Assembly (NCBI GenBank): GCA_016808115.1
Contig: JAEQBH010007411.1
Location: forward strand, 1-64,000
Reading direction: 5' to 3'
From: Tetrastigma voinierianum
Taxonomy: Eukaryota > Streptophyta > Magnoliopsida > Vitales > Vitaceae
Length of the DNA: 64,000 bases
Shown here: piece after piece, positions 1 to 12,300 of the stretch
Layout of the letters: every line of letters starts with the position of its first letter
How positions within the stretch are numbered: position 1 is the first letter of the stretch
Translations under genes and position numbers: made by a program
Notes under the pieces: generated by a model
Told to the model about the DNA's origin: nothing
What the model saw: only the letters and a program-made list of their open reading frames with translations
Databases searched by the model: none

Positions 1-1860
1 CAGGGGAAGTTACAAGAAGGACAGAAGAGGGAAGTGACAAGGACAGCAGCAGCACCAGTTTCAGAGCAGGGATCATAAGGAGGAAACAACAACAACAACA
101 ACACACAAAAAAGATGGATAGAAAGAAAAATGAGGAAACGGAGAAAAGGATAGTGTTTTGGCTTTTATGATGTTAAATTTGTCTCTAATGTTGATTATAG
201 TACTCACACAATTTTGCAAACACTGAGTTCAATAATCTGATGATAGACAAAAAACTAAATCTCAATAAATCCAGCCTGATTGAACCCTCAGAAGAATAAA
301 TCGCGCATCCCACCATGACCAATTGCTCAAGTGCTAATTACATGACTTTTCAGAGATGGTACAGGGATTTCTGAATTGAATTTTCTCTATTTGGATGGAT
401 AGGTGCCTGAATGCATTAAACAAGCTGGAATAAAATTATAAGGTTCTGACTGGGAGATAGATGAGATTGCAATAAGTATTGGGAATGGTTAGTGGATAAT
501 GATCTTTATATCAATAGATGTTGAAGCATAATGACCTTAAAAATTTTACCATGTTCAAATTTTGCAGAGGTTTGCCTGTAGTTGCTTAGACAAGGAATGA
601 AGCAAATAATAATCAATTCAGAAACCTCAACAATTAAAGCACTGGAGAAAGCAGGAGATTTTTAATTCCAGACCATAAAATCATAAAAAGGAGCATCATA
701 TTCATAGAAGAAACAGCAGCGCTAACTCATTCAAAATGGAATATAAATTTCATGGACCTTAAAAATAAAAATAAATAAGGTCTAGATTTTTCTGAAATCC
801 TAGAAATTAGCAGATTATTTCTGTCTTATATTGGAAATGAGAAAGTGACTTGTCACTCAAAGCCTCTGTGCATACAAGTAATTAAAAGCATTTAGACTCT
901 TCAACTAACTAGGGGGGCGGCGAGTCCGTTTGGCTATTTGTTTTTATTATTAAACACTAAACTTACTAATACACCTGGTTTTGTCTTTGATTATTTTATA
1001 TATTAATATTTTATAATATTTTTTCAGGTGTAGTTTTTTTTTTTTACTTAATGTTGAATAGAAAATTTTTTCAACTTAATGCTAAATAGTATTAAGTAGT
1101 ATTAAGTATTAAGTTGTTTGTTTTTTAACATTGGGTAGTGAGTACTAATAGTTCTCCTCCTTGTTGGGCAAGGGTGGTATTTCTTGTTTTGAAAGATGAC
1201 TTTTTCTAAATAATATTAAACCAAATATTTTGCTGATTAAAGAGATTTTCTGTCTTATACTCTAATAATGCCCCTGAGGTTTAGTGTTGTAGCTCTTTCT
1301 GACTTCCCAATTTCTTGCTTTTGTTCTTCTTTTTTTTTATTAAATCAACCCCAAATGTCAATGTATGCAGGGTTGATTAAACTTCCATTTTTTGTGATTA
1401 GCATTCTTTTTCCTATTTTCTTCTTATTGGTTAACTTGTTACTTTCTTCTTTACTCAGTGTGCTACCCAAAATGATAGCAAAAAAAACTTTGTGCTTGTT
1501 TGTTTGTTTGTTTTTTTTTTCTGAAAAACAAGGAGAACAAGAAAAACACAAGAAATATGGAATAAGATGCATAAATGCTCATGACTTATAGTTGTATGTC
1601 CAATTTAGTCCATGAGTTTTTTTTTTGTCCACAGGTATCCTCGACTTTAGTGTCGTAGCTCATTCATGCCCATGTCGTCACAAACTTGCACAAATGGAGA
1701 AACGGTGGCTATTCAGGTGGTGCTCCATCTTAATGATGTTTTAACGCTCGTTTGTCCATCTGTGTAAGTTTGTGATGGAGGGCATGAGCAATACGACACT
1801 AAGGGCACTGTAGATCAAAAAAACTCATGGGCTAAATTGAACACTCTGATTAAGTGGGAT
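1..1860. other. AT-rich spacer, no gene recognised
   Basis: No open frame here resembles a known protein. The 107-codon frame at 1268-1591 is low-complexity Phe/Leu/Ser from T-rich DNA. It overlaps an antisense Lys/Asn-rich frame, as expected of AT-rich non-coding DNA. An AAC/CAG-rich stretch lies at 45-105. A short interspersed repeat at 935-1030 is listed separately. Confidence 0.6.
935..1030. repeat. short interspersed repeat shared with 22656-22750
   Basis: The stretch TTTTTATTATTAAACA...AAACTTAC.AATACA...GATTATTTT.TATATT...TTTATAAT recurs at 22656-22750 with a few substitutions, in the same orientation. Outside about 95 bp the two copies diverge. The family is not recognised. It could be the conserved end of a larger AT-rich transposon. 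Confidence 0.4.
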
Positions 1861-3185
1861 GTAGGGGCCCACCCCTGGCCCACTCCGACGAGGGTGGTCC
1901 ACTCCACGAGGCTATAGGGGCATGTCATGCCCACTCTTTAGCGCCTCGGGTGAGCTCGAGACCGAGACCAAAGGGACATATTGAAATGAGGAGCACTCTC
2001 ACTACCAGGCAGGCTAGTAGCTCGGTTGGTGGTGCTCTATAGTAGCATGCCTATAACTGTTAACCCTCGTAAAAAGAGCTCCTTTTTTTGTAAGGGCCCA
2101 CCCCACGGCCCACTCCGAAGGGTGGTCCCTCCCACGAAATTTATCACAGCTGGCGAGGGTTTCTTTCGCCTCGTGAACCGAGCACAGGACCATGAGCTTA
2201 GATACCATTCGAGGTAGTTCCGCTCTGGCCCAGGCTAGTAAGGCTGTTGGTATGGGAGCTACGGGCGGCCTCTGGTCCCCGGTGCAGGCAGCTGTAGAGA
2301 TGCTGTGGTGACCCTCAGTCGGGTAGACTTGAACTGTGATATAAGGCGCCTTTTTTTGTAAGGGCCCAGCCCCACTCCGACGAGGGTGGTCACACTCACG
2401 GGGCTATCCCCTAGCTCCTGAGGGGTTTCTTTCGCCTCCGTGGGCTGGCTCAGACACAGGACCATGAGCTTAGGTACCCATTCGAGGTAGTTCATTACCA
2501 AGCTAAATTTAGTCACCTACAGCCCGCTCGACGGGTGGTCCACTCTGGGCTATCTCCCACTAGCTCACGAGAGGGGTTTCTTTCGCCTCGAGTGGGCTTG
2601 AACACAGGATCATGAGGCTTAGATACCCGTCGAGGTGGTTCCCACCAGCTGACTGTGGCTCGGGTTGGTAGTGGAATTCCCAGTGGCTATCTAGCTCATG
2701 ATCGAGTGGGCTGTGGGACCAACGTGAAGCAGGAATTTCTAGGCGCCTTATATCACGGGTCCTCACCTGGCCCGCTCCAGACGGAGGTTGGTGTCGATTC
2801 ACGGTATCCCTAGGCTCTGAGGGGTTTCTTTAGCCTCAGTGGGGCTCCGAGACACAGGACCATGAGCTTAGGTACCCATTCGAGGGTGGTTCACTACCAG
2901 GCGGGCTGCTGGCTCAGTGGTGAGGCTGCAGTGAACTCATGGTCATCCCGGCAAGCAACTAAGTAGTATTAGAGCTGCTGCCCCCAGCCCACTCCGACGA
3001 GGGGTGGTCACTCACGAGCTATCCCCACCAGCTCACGGGGTTTCTTTATCTCAGTGGAGGCTCGAACACAGGACCATGAGCTTAGATACCACATTCGAGG
3101 AGTGGTTCCAGCTATAGCGGGCTGTGCTTCCGGTTGGTAGTGGGGTTTCAGATGAATATGGTGGTCGAACCCCGCGGAAATAGTA
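1861..3185 (+). repeat. cluster of six SINE-like (tRNA-related) repeat copies
   Basis: Six degenerate copies of one GC-rich unit start near 1879, 2109, 2371, 2522, 2770 and 2989, spaced 150-260 bp apart. Shared blocks in order are a CCACTCCGACGAGGGTGGTC core, GGGGTTTCTTTCGCCTC, GGCTCGAACACAGGACCATG, and TTAG.TACCCATTCGAGG followed by a GGCTCAGTTGGTAGTGG-like block. The last block resembles a pol III A box (2018-2035, 2650-2680, 3130-3150). GGTCGAACCCC at 3163-3173 resembles a B box. A single related copy lies at 18577-18712. The array differs sharply from the surrounding AT-rich DNA. It is either a SINE array or a tandemly amplified retroelement fragment; the tRNA relationship is inferred from the box-like motifs only. 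Confidence 0.5.
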
Positions 3186-4975
3186 TGAATAGTAACCTAA
3201 CTAATTCCTGATGAAGACTCTACATGGGATCTCAGAAAACCCGAAATATAGGTTATGGAAAGCGATTATAGGGTTGCAAGATCAAGTTTCTTTCTATGGT
3301 ACGGGAAGATGTTTCTAATTAATGCAATTGGCGAAGTAATTACGTCTTGTGTATGAGTGCTTTTCTACTTAAAGCTTGGAGTGTGTGAAGAATTACAAAA
3401 AATAATGAACTCTTTTTGGTGGGTACAAATCAGGATGGTAGGAGAGGTATTAATTGGAAAACCTAGGAAAAATTATGTTATAGGAAGGGAGGATGGTATG
3501 AGCAAGCATTTGCATAGTTTAATCTTGAACTTCTTAGCAAGCATGGTTGGAATCTATTGACTAATCCTAACTCTTAGTCATAGATTACTCAAAGCTAAAT
3601 ACACTATCCCATGTAGCTTTTGTGACTAAACTAGGTCATAATCCTAGTTTCATATGGAGGAGTGTATGGGTGGCTAGGACTATTATTGCTTCAGGAAGCA
3701 GATGGAGGATAGACAATGGGGAGAGTGTAAATGTGTGGATAGACCCATGGATAAAAGATATCCCAACATTTAAGCCTACTACACCGGTTATTGATGGATT
3801 GGAAGACCTTAGAGTATCAACATTGTGTTTCAATGGTCTACCATCATGGAATATTGGTTTGGTAAGAGCCTTATTTAGTAAACATGATGTCAAATCTATT
3901 TGTAAGATGTTACTTCAGTTTGGGACCATGGATGGTAAAATCATTTGGAATTTCACCAATGATCTATGCGGAAGTTGGGCAAAGTTGTGGCAGGTGTCAA
4001 TGCCATCCAAAATTAAAATTAAAATTTTCCTCCCAGCGTTAATATGCAAATTAAAGGCCTTCCTTCCAGATGCAGTTGCTCCAAAGAACATCGCTGCTCC
4101 CTCTTGCTTGAATATGTTGAAGCCCGATGTGAAGCATTTGTGGCATATTTTCTTGAATGTCCATTTGCTTTCCAAGCTTGTTGGGAGGTAGCTGAAGTTA
4201 TCATCATAACTGATTCGATTGAAACAATGGAGTGGTACTTTAAATTGGTTTCTTCTTATAACTCATCTATTGTTATCAAAGTCAGCATGATTCTTTGGAG
4301 TATATAGAATCAGCGCAACCTACAATTGTGGGATGAGCAATCTTTACCCTAGTGGCTGATTCTGACTTGCCTCCCGATATCGTGAGGAATGGCTTGCATA
4401 AAAGAAATTAAGATTGTAGGGTTCAAACAGCTCTACTGTGTTGATTAATTTAAGTATTGGAGAAGACAACCTATGGTGTCAATGAAATGCAAATGTGATG
4501 TAGCTCTTTTGAACAGAAGGATCAACATTATGAGGTGTGTGCTATATGAAATAGTCGGGTCATTTTGCTTGTTTAAACAAAATACATGGAGTGTTATCGC
4601 TAAGAGAGGCAGAAGCGTATGGATTACATCAAGTTATTATATGGGTCATACGTTTGAATTTATCTATAGTTAGATTCGAGCTTGATGCCAAATTTGTTGT
4701 TGATTCGTTTCATTCTTCCTGTCTTGATGAATCAGAATTCGGTAGGGCCATCTAAGAGTGCCAAGTTCTTTGCTAGCAAGGAATCTCTTTCTTTATTTGT
4801 TTTACTAAAAGACACTGTAACAAGGCTGCTCATGTTTTAACTAGAGTCTTATGTTCTTGCATTTCCTTTCTATGATACTCTTACTCCCAGCTGTGTTAAG
4901 GATGCTTTGTTAGCTGATTTGCTTAATGAAGTTCTTTTTATTCAAAGAAAAAAAGAAAAGAAAGAGCAATAGCAA
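3186..4975 (+). mobile_element. 5'-truncated L1-type LINE
   Basis: This is the 3' part of a plant L1-like non-LTR retrotransposon. In order it shows the connection after the reverse transcriptase, the GGxNWKxWxxxC-type region, the zf-RVT zinc-binding segment and an RNase H domain. It ends in an A-rich tail (TTCAAAGAAAAAAAGAAAAG, about 4937-4965). Frames shift several times, so it is a dead copy. The 5' end abuts the SINE-like cluster directly. No clear target-site duplication could be seen. Confidence 0.85.
3340..4930 (+). pseudogene. LINE ORF2 C-terminal remnant (zf-RVT and RNase H)
   Basis: ORF2 of plant LINEs encodes endonuclease, reverse transcriptase, a zinc-binding segment and RNase H. 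Only the last part remains. At 3377-3430 the translation contains CEELQKIMNSFWW. The longest open frame (3622-4191) contains LGHNPSFIWRSVWVAR, then WRIDNGESVNVWIDPWI. This is the characteristic stretch before zf-RVT, and KLWQVSMPSKIKIF follows at about 3985. At 4130-4190 the zinc-binding tail HLWHIFLECPFAFQACW is split over two frames. RNase H follows in fragments: LDAKFVVDSFHSS at 4681-4720 and CNKAAHVLTRVL at about 4814-4850. At least four frame changes and stops exclude a functional protein. The identification is firm; the subfamily is not. Confidence 0.85.
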
Positions 4976-5388
4976 TTCTAATAACATATACATAATAATT
5001 GCGTATAAATAAGAAATCATGTTGTAGTCAACTTAATTATTTAAAAAGGATATAATAGATGTTGAGCCCCCATCCAAGCCCTTTTATTTATTAAATGAAT
5101 CAATTTTACAAGATTTCATTTTATTAGAATACTCATAGAATCCATCGTTTGGAGGTTAAAATTTTGGTTAAAAATTGAAATTTTGGTGTATAATTTTAGA
5201 AAAATGGAATTTTGCTTTTGAAAATTTTAGAAAAAGGGATTTAAAAGCGAAATTTTTTAAAAATAGATTTTGAATTGGCATTTTCTACCAAAAGAATTCA
5301 AAAATTTTGAATTTTAGAAAAAGTATATTGGATTTACAAAATTTGAAAAAGTGAAGTTTGAATTGTGAATATTGGAAAATTGGATTTT
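4976..5388. other. AT-rich spacer
   Basis: Dominated by degenerate AAATTTTGAAAA-type words, with no open frame worth calling. It forms the left flank of the MITE that follows. Confidence 0.6.
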
Positions 5389-5786
5389 GGTTAAAAGACA
5401 TTTTTGCCCCTCAACTATAACACATGTGTCACGCTGACACCCAACTATTTTTTTATCACATTTATGTGCTTCAACTATATTCTAATTGTCAATTGCTTCC
5501 TATTGTTTTTTTTTTTCAATTTTTAAAATTAATATTTGTCATTCTTTAAAAAGAAAAAAATCGAATTGTTTGATGAAGTTGGTGTATCTTTATGATTTAC
5601 CTGACTATAATCAAGATATTCATATTTATTTACTACATTTGATTTCTAAAAAATTAAGAAAAATTTTATAGTATTTAATTAGTTGAGGAGCTAAATTGAT
5701 AGGACCATGAATGAGGACAAAATGATAAGATGAGATGGTAAATTGACAATTGAGCAATAATTGAGGGGTAAAAATGACTTTTAACC
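5389..5786. mobile_element. ~400-bp MITE with 26-bp terminal inverted repeats
   Basis: The left end GGTTAAAAGACATTTTTGCC plus CCTCAA is mirrored at the right end. The right end, read as its complement, is GGTTAAAAGTCATTTTTACC plus CCTCAA, with about 24 of 26 bases matching. The interior is AT-rich and without coding potential. The word GATTTTGG occurs just outside both ends (5383-5390 and 5791-5798) and may be an 8-bp target duplication with a few extra bases at the right. The superfamily is unproven; length and TSD suggest Mutator- or hAT-type. Confidence 0.6.
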
Positions 5787-6698
5787 CTTTTGATTTTGGG
5801 AATTCGGACTTTGAAATTTTAAATTTAGAAATTCCAATTTTTTAAATTTGGAATTGAGGATTTGTATTTTGAAAATTGGGGCTTTAATTGAAAATTAAGT
5901 AAAATGGTTAATTTATTAATACAATAAAACCTTAAACCAAATAAGTTTATGTTAAATCGTATATGATAGTATCTAAGGTTTACTCAAATCGTACTTAAGG
6001 TTTAGTAAACCCTTTATCAAACATTTTGCTATTTTTATCAAATATTTTTTAAATCATGTATTTGGAATCTAATTTTTAAATAAATTGAAGGACCCATGCT
6101 ATAACTCATAGAAAAAAAAGACGTCTTATTGAGTTGTAGGTGGTGTAGCCCCCTCTAACACTCCTGTTACCAACATAATAATTTTATTCACATTAATACC
6201 AACTTCAATATTCTCCCTATACAAACCCTTCTTCACATATATAACAAACCTCTACGGCCTTGTCTATCTTAGTTTGTCGCATTTATAGTGCTGAATCACT
6301 TGGCTATATCAGTGATCAAATTAGTGTGTGAATAGTAATACCATAGTCATTAATTACAACATTGACTTTAAAAAAAAAAAATCAATACCATAATTACTAA
6401 CTACGATATTTCAAATATTTTGAAATTTTTTTAAGTTAATGTCGTAGTTACTGCGGCCATATACATAATAGTAATTGGGTGGAAATTGGAAGATGAAGAA
6501 GGCATCTATCTAACCCAACCTGTCTTGTTTGGCATCGACGACAGCTCACATGATCATGATTCCTTTATCTCTTAATTCTTAAATTTGTTTGCTCACATTC
6601 ACAACTGACCTTCTTTCCAATATGATAACGTTTTGTCCTCCTCATTTTCCCTAAATAGTGTTTTGCCAAACCCTTATTAAATTATAGCATTCGATTTA

Positions 6699-6699
<1 letters not shown>
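5787..6699. other. AT-rich spacer
   Basis: Nothing recognisable. It holds AATTT-rich sequence, a run of A at about 6370 and a short pyrimidine-rich stretch at 6600-6650. No frame has recognisable similarity. Confidence 0.55.

Positions 6700-6791
<92 letters not shown>
6700..6791. repeat. (TA)n microsatellite, about 46 units
   Basis: Uninterrupted TA dinucleotide tract read directly from the sequence. Confidence 0.97.
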
Positions 6792-6795
<4 letters not shown>

Positions 6796-7459
6796 CAAAA
6801 AAATAATTGGACTTTGATTCAATGAATTTAAAGAATCTTTGTGGGACATTTCCGTATTAAGAAAATTTTTGTGGAACACCTCGCTTTGACCGATTGATCC
6901 ATCAATTATTTATGGGCACGACAAGCGCAGGGCCCACTATCAATGTATTGTATACCTTCAAAAGGTTTTTCAGGATAAATTAATGGATTTTCTATGATTG
7001 AGATAAGAGGGGATGTAAGGGTAGAGAGAGAGAGTTGAAATATAAATAAAAATATATTGATAATTTTTTTTTATGATGTTTTCGTAAAACATATCTTAAT
7101 TGTTTTATGATAATTTTTTACTTATTTATAAAGTTATGTTAGAGAAAAATAAAGATATTAAATGATTAAAAAATAATCAAGTATAACAAATTAAAAATGG
7201 GTCTTCTTACATATTCACCAATTTAATAGTTTTAAAATGGTATTATATTTTCACTTAAGACTTTTATTAAATATGAGGCACATCACACCATGAAGCATAA
7301 TTCCCTTTTTTTGTTTTACATCGATGCATTTTGCATTAAAAAGCTTTAGTACTTATAACGGACATCCATTATACTCGTCATGTTACCACTTGAGCTAGAT
7401 TTCAAGACAAATTAAACGCTTTCTTAAAAAGTGGAGTTTTGAGAATAAGTTCCTTTGAA

Positions 7460-7462
<3 letters not shown>
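6792..7462. other. AT-rich spacer
   Basis: No gene or repeat recognised between the two TA tracts. A short GA-rich stretch lies at about 7022-7033. Confidence 0.55.

Positions 7463-7525
<63 letters not shown>
7463..7525. repeat. (TA)n microsatellite, about 31 units
   Basis: Uninterrupted TA dinucleotide tract. Confidence 0.97.
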
Positions 7526-7527
<2 letters not shown>

Positions 7528-8479
7528 AAATCCTAATATTTCCTTGAAAATAATTTCCATTCTAATATGTATTTACCTTAAAGTCATAAAATACTTGAGA
7601 CCCCCATCCCTATGTCCTGTTTGTGACCGTAAGAATTTTACCATTTGAGATAGAGATAATGAATAACTATAATTTTAAGTTTAAAGTTAAAAAAACCTAG
7701 GGTTTGTAACTATGATATTAATCTTAAAAAAAATTTATCATTGTTTTCGTTTCAAATACTTAACTTCAATTATATTGATTATTTTTATATTATATTTATA
7801 GTTAAGAATATATAAGTTATTTAAAAATTTATATGAAATTATCTTAAAATAATAATATATGAGATTCAATCATTAGTATTTTAATTTGTATTTCTATCAA
7901 ATTTTATATACCATGATGTGCCTTAGCCTCTTAGGGTTAAAAAAAAGAGAAAACATAAGGGAACTTCCACTTTCCACTCTCCACTCTCCGCCACGTTTCT
8001 TCTCCATTCACGCCCCAACCCACTACACCACTGGACGTTCTACCGACGGTCTCCCGTAGAAAGTCTAGGGTTAGAAATCCAAGAAACCCACTCACCATCG
8101 CGACATCGGCCAGGGGATTACAAAACCCGGTTCATCTTGGTAAGAATGTGAAAAAGTTTTGATTTTTAGTTATTTTGAAGACGAATCTCAGATTTCTCTT
8201 ACAAAAGTTAATTTTTGTTGTTGTAATAGGTAGAAATGGAGTAAGAATACACTGAATCGGGTTTTTTTCTTCTCTAAGAAGACTGAGTTGACTCGAATCT
8301 CAACCCCAAACATCTGACCGGGCCGAAGCTTGAACTCCCCGCAGCCCCGACTCAATCTCAACCGAAACACCTGGACCGGGCCGAGCTTTTCCCTTATGTC
8401 GTTTCTCATTTCCCTCTGCTTTCCAACAAAACCAAATTCCAAAAAAACCCATATGTTCTCGCTGGGTCACACAAAGATC
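7526..8479. other. spacer and putative remnant 5' flank of the CNL copy
   Basis: AT-rich up to about 7950, then a CT-rich stretch (7964-8100) that looks like a plant 5' leader. The segment at 8396-8450 (CTGCTTTCCAACAAAACCAAATTCC) resembles the sequence before the second CNL copy at 23814-23840. This suggests that upstream DNA was duplicated together with the gene. Confidence 0.4.
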
Positions 8480-9330
8480 AATTGTTGCTGACTTTTCCTA
8501 CTTCCCAACCCGTTTTCCCAAATCCAAATCCGCAATGTAGATCGCTGGGCAATGTTTCAGAGTACCGTCGCTCGATTGACGCCAGCTCGTTATCCGCTTT
8601 GCTACCGCAGCCTGCCGAAAAACTGCAAATCCAAGTTCAGACAAATGAGGACGGCGAGGAATGATCAGTAAATAATCGTTTGATGAAGCCACCGTAAGCG
8701 GGCGAAATCACAATTCAAATTTGTTCGAGAGTGGTCGAACTCCGCCGACGATCACAGGGCGGCAGAGGCATTTGTATTGATGCTGAGGGATGTTTTGAGT
8801 CGCTTGAATGGGTGGTGTCCTAATCTCATCTCACGCTATCGCCGCAGAAGCATGAAGGCGCAGTTATTGTCGGGATCCAAACATCTGCACTTCCCCGATG
8901 GAATTTCATACGCGGGCCTCCACGGAATGCAACGCTTATGGGATGTGGTCCTGACTCGAGACTCGAAAAGATGAAGAGGGATTGCCAAAATCTCGTGAAA
9001 AACTCCGTTAAATGTTAGGCTTCCAATTTAAGGGGAAGGATGAATCCACAAGAGCAGATGAACTGGGGCGTAGACTGGGCAGTAAAGAGAAGGAACAGAG
9101 AAAGACAAGGAGCAAGTAACAAAGAGGCTAACCTTATTATCTTGATGACATTTGAAGGTTGGAGAAAGTTGGAATTCCTTTCTCAAGATGATCGTATTAA
9201 CATGCAAACTAGTTATTTCTAGAGACGCAAACCTATTATGCAAAGACATGGGCGCACAAAATGTTTTCCAATTCAACCTTACAAAGAGGCGCTCTGCATT
9301 TACTCAAGAATATAGAAGGTGATTTCCGTG
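8480..9330 (+). pseudogene. CNL resistance-gene fragment, copy 1 (CC end and partial NB-ARC)
   Basis: Plant CNL proteins are intracellular immune receptors that switch state through an NB-ARC nucleotide-binding domain. The frame from 8777 carries LNGWCPNLISRYR, the conserved stretch between the CC and NB-ARC domains in this CNL group. Next come a frame with NPQEQMNWGVDWAVKRR (9043-9093) and a kinase-2-like LIIL-DD at 9132-9155 that runs into a frameshift. After that come KVGESWNSF and RDANLLCKDMGAQ with the RNBS-B spacing (9222-9260). The P-loop segment is missing: about 200 bp present in copy 2 (24600-24790) are deleted near 8960. Similarity to copy 2 ends at about 9330, so GLPL, MHD and LRR are absent. 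It lies on the same strand as copy 2, 15 kb away. It is clearly a truncated, non-functional duplicate. Confidence 0.8.
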
Positions 9331-12300
9331 GGAGTGCTCTTCGAAGAAGCGGTTTGTGCAAGAGCCAAGTCTATTGCTATGATCATTTCCCATCACTATC
9401 ACCCTCGCTTGGGCCAAATGGTGCCGATGGCTTCCACGCATTGTCGCTCAATAGTCAGATTCATGATTTTTACATGGAGACAACTCCTTCCACTGAGCTC
9501 ATTCCATTTATCGGGTCGAATCGCCCCACGATACATACCGCATTTGGAAACATAGTCCAATCTTCGTGTTGATATGACACTTGCCGGCTTTGATGGCTTC
9601 CCACATTCGACCTGGCCGTACCAACACTTCTCTTTCTTGGGAGGGCTATTCGTAAGATGGTAATGCATCTGGCCCGGTGCCTTGATCGTTTCGCCATAAG
9701 GAGAAGGAAATCACAAATGCTCGAGGGGGGTCGGTGCTCAACCAACCTGCGTGTTGCTCGCGAAGTGATGTCTCAAACTAATATGTATAGGCTGTGAATT
9801 GATGTTACACAAAAGCCGATGAAAGGATAGCAAATGGTGGTGATAATGATGACTATGAAGATGTATTGACAAATAAGAGAGTATGTAATCGATTCTCGCT
9901 TCGTAGATGGGCAACCTGTATGGTGTGAGTAAGATGAGGACCACCATGTCCATGACCCCAAGAACATGTCTGTGGTTCTTTGAAAAATTGTGAATCCAAT
10001 GGCATTGCTAAGGAGAAGAAAAGTTGGTTTGATGGAACAAGAAAGGATCAAAAATGGAAGTGATGATCCCGAGATTCAAGATTTTGAAGTTGTTCTCGGT
10101 CGTCCAGCAGCACAGAGAACGGTCGATAGTCAAAATCATCTTTTGAGTTTCTGTAATGATGTACCAACAAAGTCAAGGCCGCGGAGGCTCGTGGAACTTT
10201 AACTACTAAACTACATGGCACATCAGTCAAGGCAATTCGAATACTGGCTCGAACTCTTCATTTTTGTGGTAATCGTTATTCCAATCTTTTCTCCCCATAT
10301 GTTTGCCCCCATTTTTTACTTCTTTGCGAATTCTTTGACATCTTTATCAAGATTGTGGTGATCACCTAACTTAGTTTCATTATAATTGTTTTATCTTTCA
10401 AACCCAAAGCCTGCCAAGTCGCTTTCATTTATATTTCTTATTCGTTGGAATGTGATCCAAGAAACACTTTAGTATTGGTTTATATATCTCATCTACTAAG
10501 CAATAATTTACATCTAAGGTGTCTACTCACAGTTATATTTTCTCGACACACAAAACTTTGAACTTTGTTCTTGGATGTTGTTTAGAATACATAAGATATT
10601 CATTGGTTATTAAATGTTAGATATACATGTATACCTCTATTTATCAAGGTAACAAATTTAAACTTTTCTCTTCCCATAGTGGTATTGGAGGTCCCCCATG
10701 AATGAGCGGAAGGCCATATGGACTTTTGTTGTGCGACATCTTTTTTTTTCTCTATTTTATATACAAGAAAAAAAAGAAATAATGAGAGAAATTCACATCT
10801 CTATGTGGTTCTGTAAGTAGCGTCAAGGCGATATTTCAATAAATGCACGACATAGAAAATGGTTAATACCATTTTAATCGACTGGTTGCCATCACATCAC
10901 CGCATTGACAATATGATGCTTGTGAAGTTATGTCCATGGTATCTTTATCTTCTTTCCATAAAACATGATTATATTATTTGTCAGATGAATTGTTTGAAAT
11001 GAGTAGAAATGCCATTAAAACCCGCTCTCGAGAACAAATTCTTAAAATTAATTGCCTTTCAAACTCGTGGAAATGGTGATTAAACATGCTCTAGTGAGAA
11101 TAAGTTGTCGGAATTGTCGTGATCTAAATTCCTTCAATATGGAGGTTCTAACATGTCTACTCTTTGCATTTAAACCCGTGGCAAGCATACAACGTTGAGT
11201 ATAAAGTAATTATGATATTATTATTTAAATAAACATATTAGGAATCAAACGAAGCACATACAAGTGTGGTTGCTACTAACACAACTACAACTATGTAAGT
11301 TCAGTATATTGGATGAAGTTAAGTTAGGCCAGAACGATGGAGTTGCACTATCATAACTCATTGTGATTTATGGATGCATTTTAATTAAAACCTACTTTTT
11401 TACCAATGATTAGTATGCGGCTTTTAATTGTAAATATAAAACTTTGATAAGTTGATATAGATTAGATATACCTATGTATATAATACTTATGTACATTACA
11501 TAAACACAATTTACTAATGTGTTCTTGCTGTGGTGGTATCCTATTATCGTTGGGCTTCTAGTGCCTTGTGTACTGTAAATTTCATGCATCATAGCTTTTG
11601 ATGCTATCAAGCATTACACGCTACTGCCTAATAACGTCCGATTGTTTCAATTTGTTTTCCTACTATCCTTCCCGTATCATTATGACAAGTGGAACCAATA
11701 GCTATATTAATATTTATATTATCGGTACTACTAAGTTCAAGATCATCACTAATTTTATCATCATCACAATGATCACAACTTCTAATTATCTTTTTAAGAA
11801 TTAAATGGAACTAAAACTCCCTATGAGGAAATTACATTTGGTAACATGCTTGTGTAGATCTTCAGGCTTGATAGCATTACTACTTCGATGCCGAATGTAC
11901 AGTTATTATAATAGATGAGACCTATTTGGAAGCATGACAACAAAGCTTGACCCGATCCGATAAACAATTATCATTCAAATGTTGATCATATAAATAATAC
12001 CTCTTAATGTCGATCAATGTCCTCAACCGTACTAACAAAAAGCTTTAACAAAAGAGAGGAAGAACCACATGAAAGTATATTAGGAAAATCCAAGGTGATC
12101 TTTAGAGGATCAAGTTTTGATTTTCAGGTGAACCTTGAATAGAACCATCCGCGTAATTTCCATGTCATCTCGTCAAAGAGGTCATGGATGAGTACATCAT
12201 TTCGTAAAGTATAAATCAACGAGGTTGCATGGTTTCCCAAGGTTGATATCTAAAGATTGTTCTATAGTTATAAGACTATCATTATTATTATTGTTGTTGT

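Noticed and set aside
1268..1591. 107-codon ORF with hydrophobic segments
   Set aside because: Low-complexity Phe/Leu/Ser from T-rich DNA, with an overlapping antisense ORF and no start context or domain supporting a membrane protein.
2005..3175. tRNA genes suggested by TAGCTCGGTTGG and GGTCGAACCCC
   Set aside because: A- and B-box-like motifs occur, but no cloverleaf with acceptor and anticodon stems could be drawn. They recur in a repeat cluster, so a SINE-like origin is more likely.
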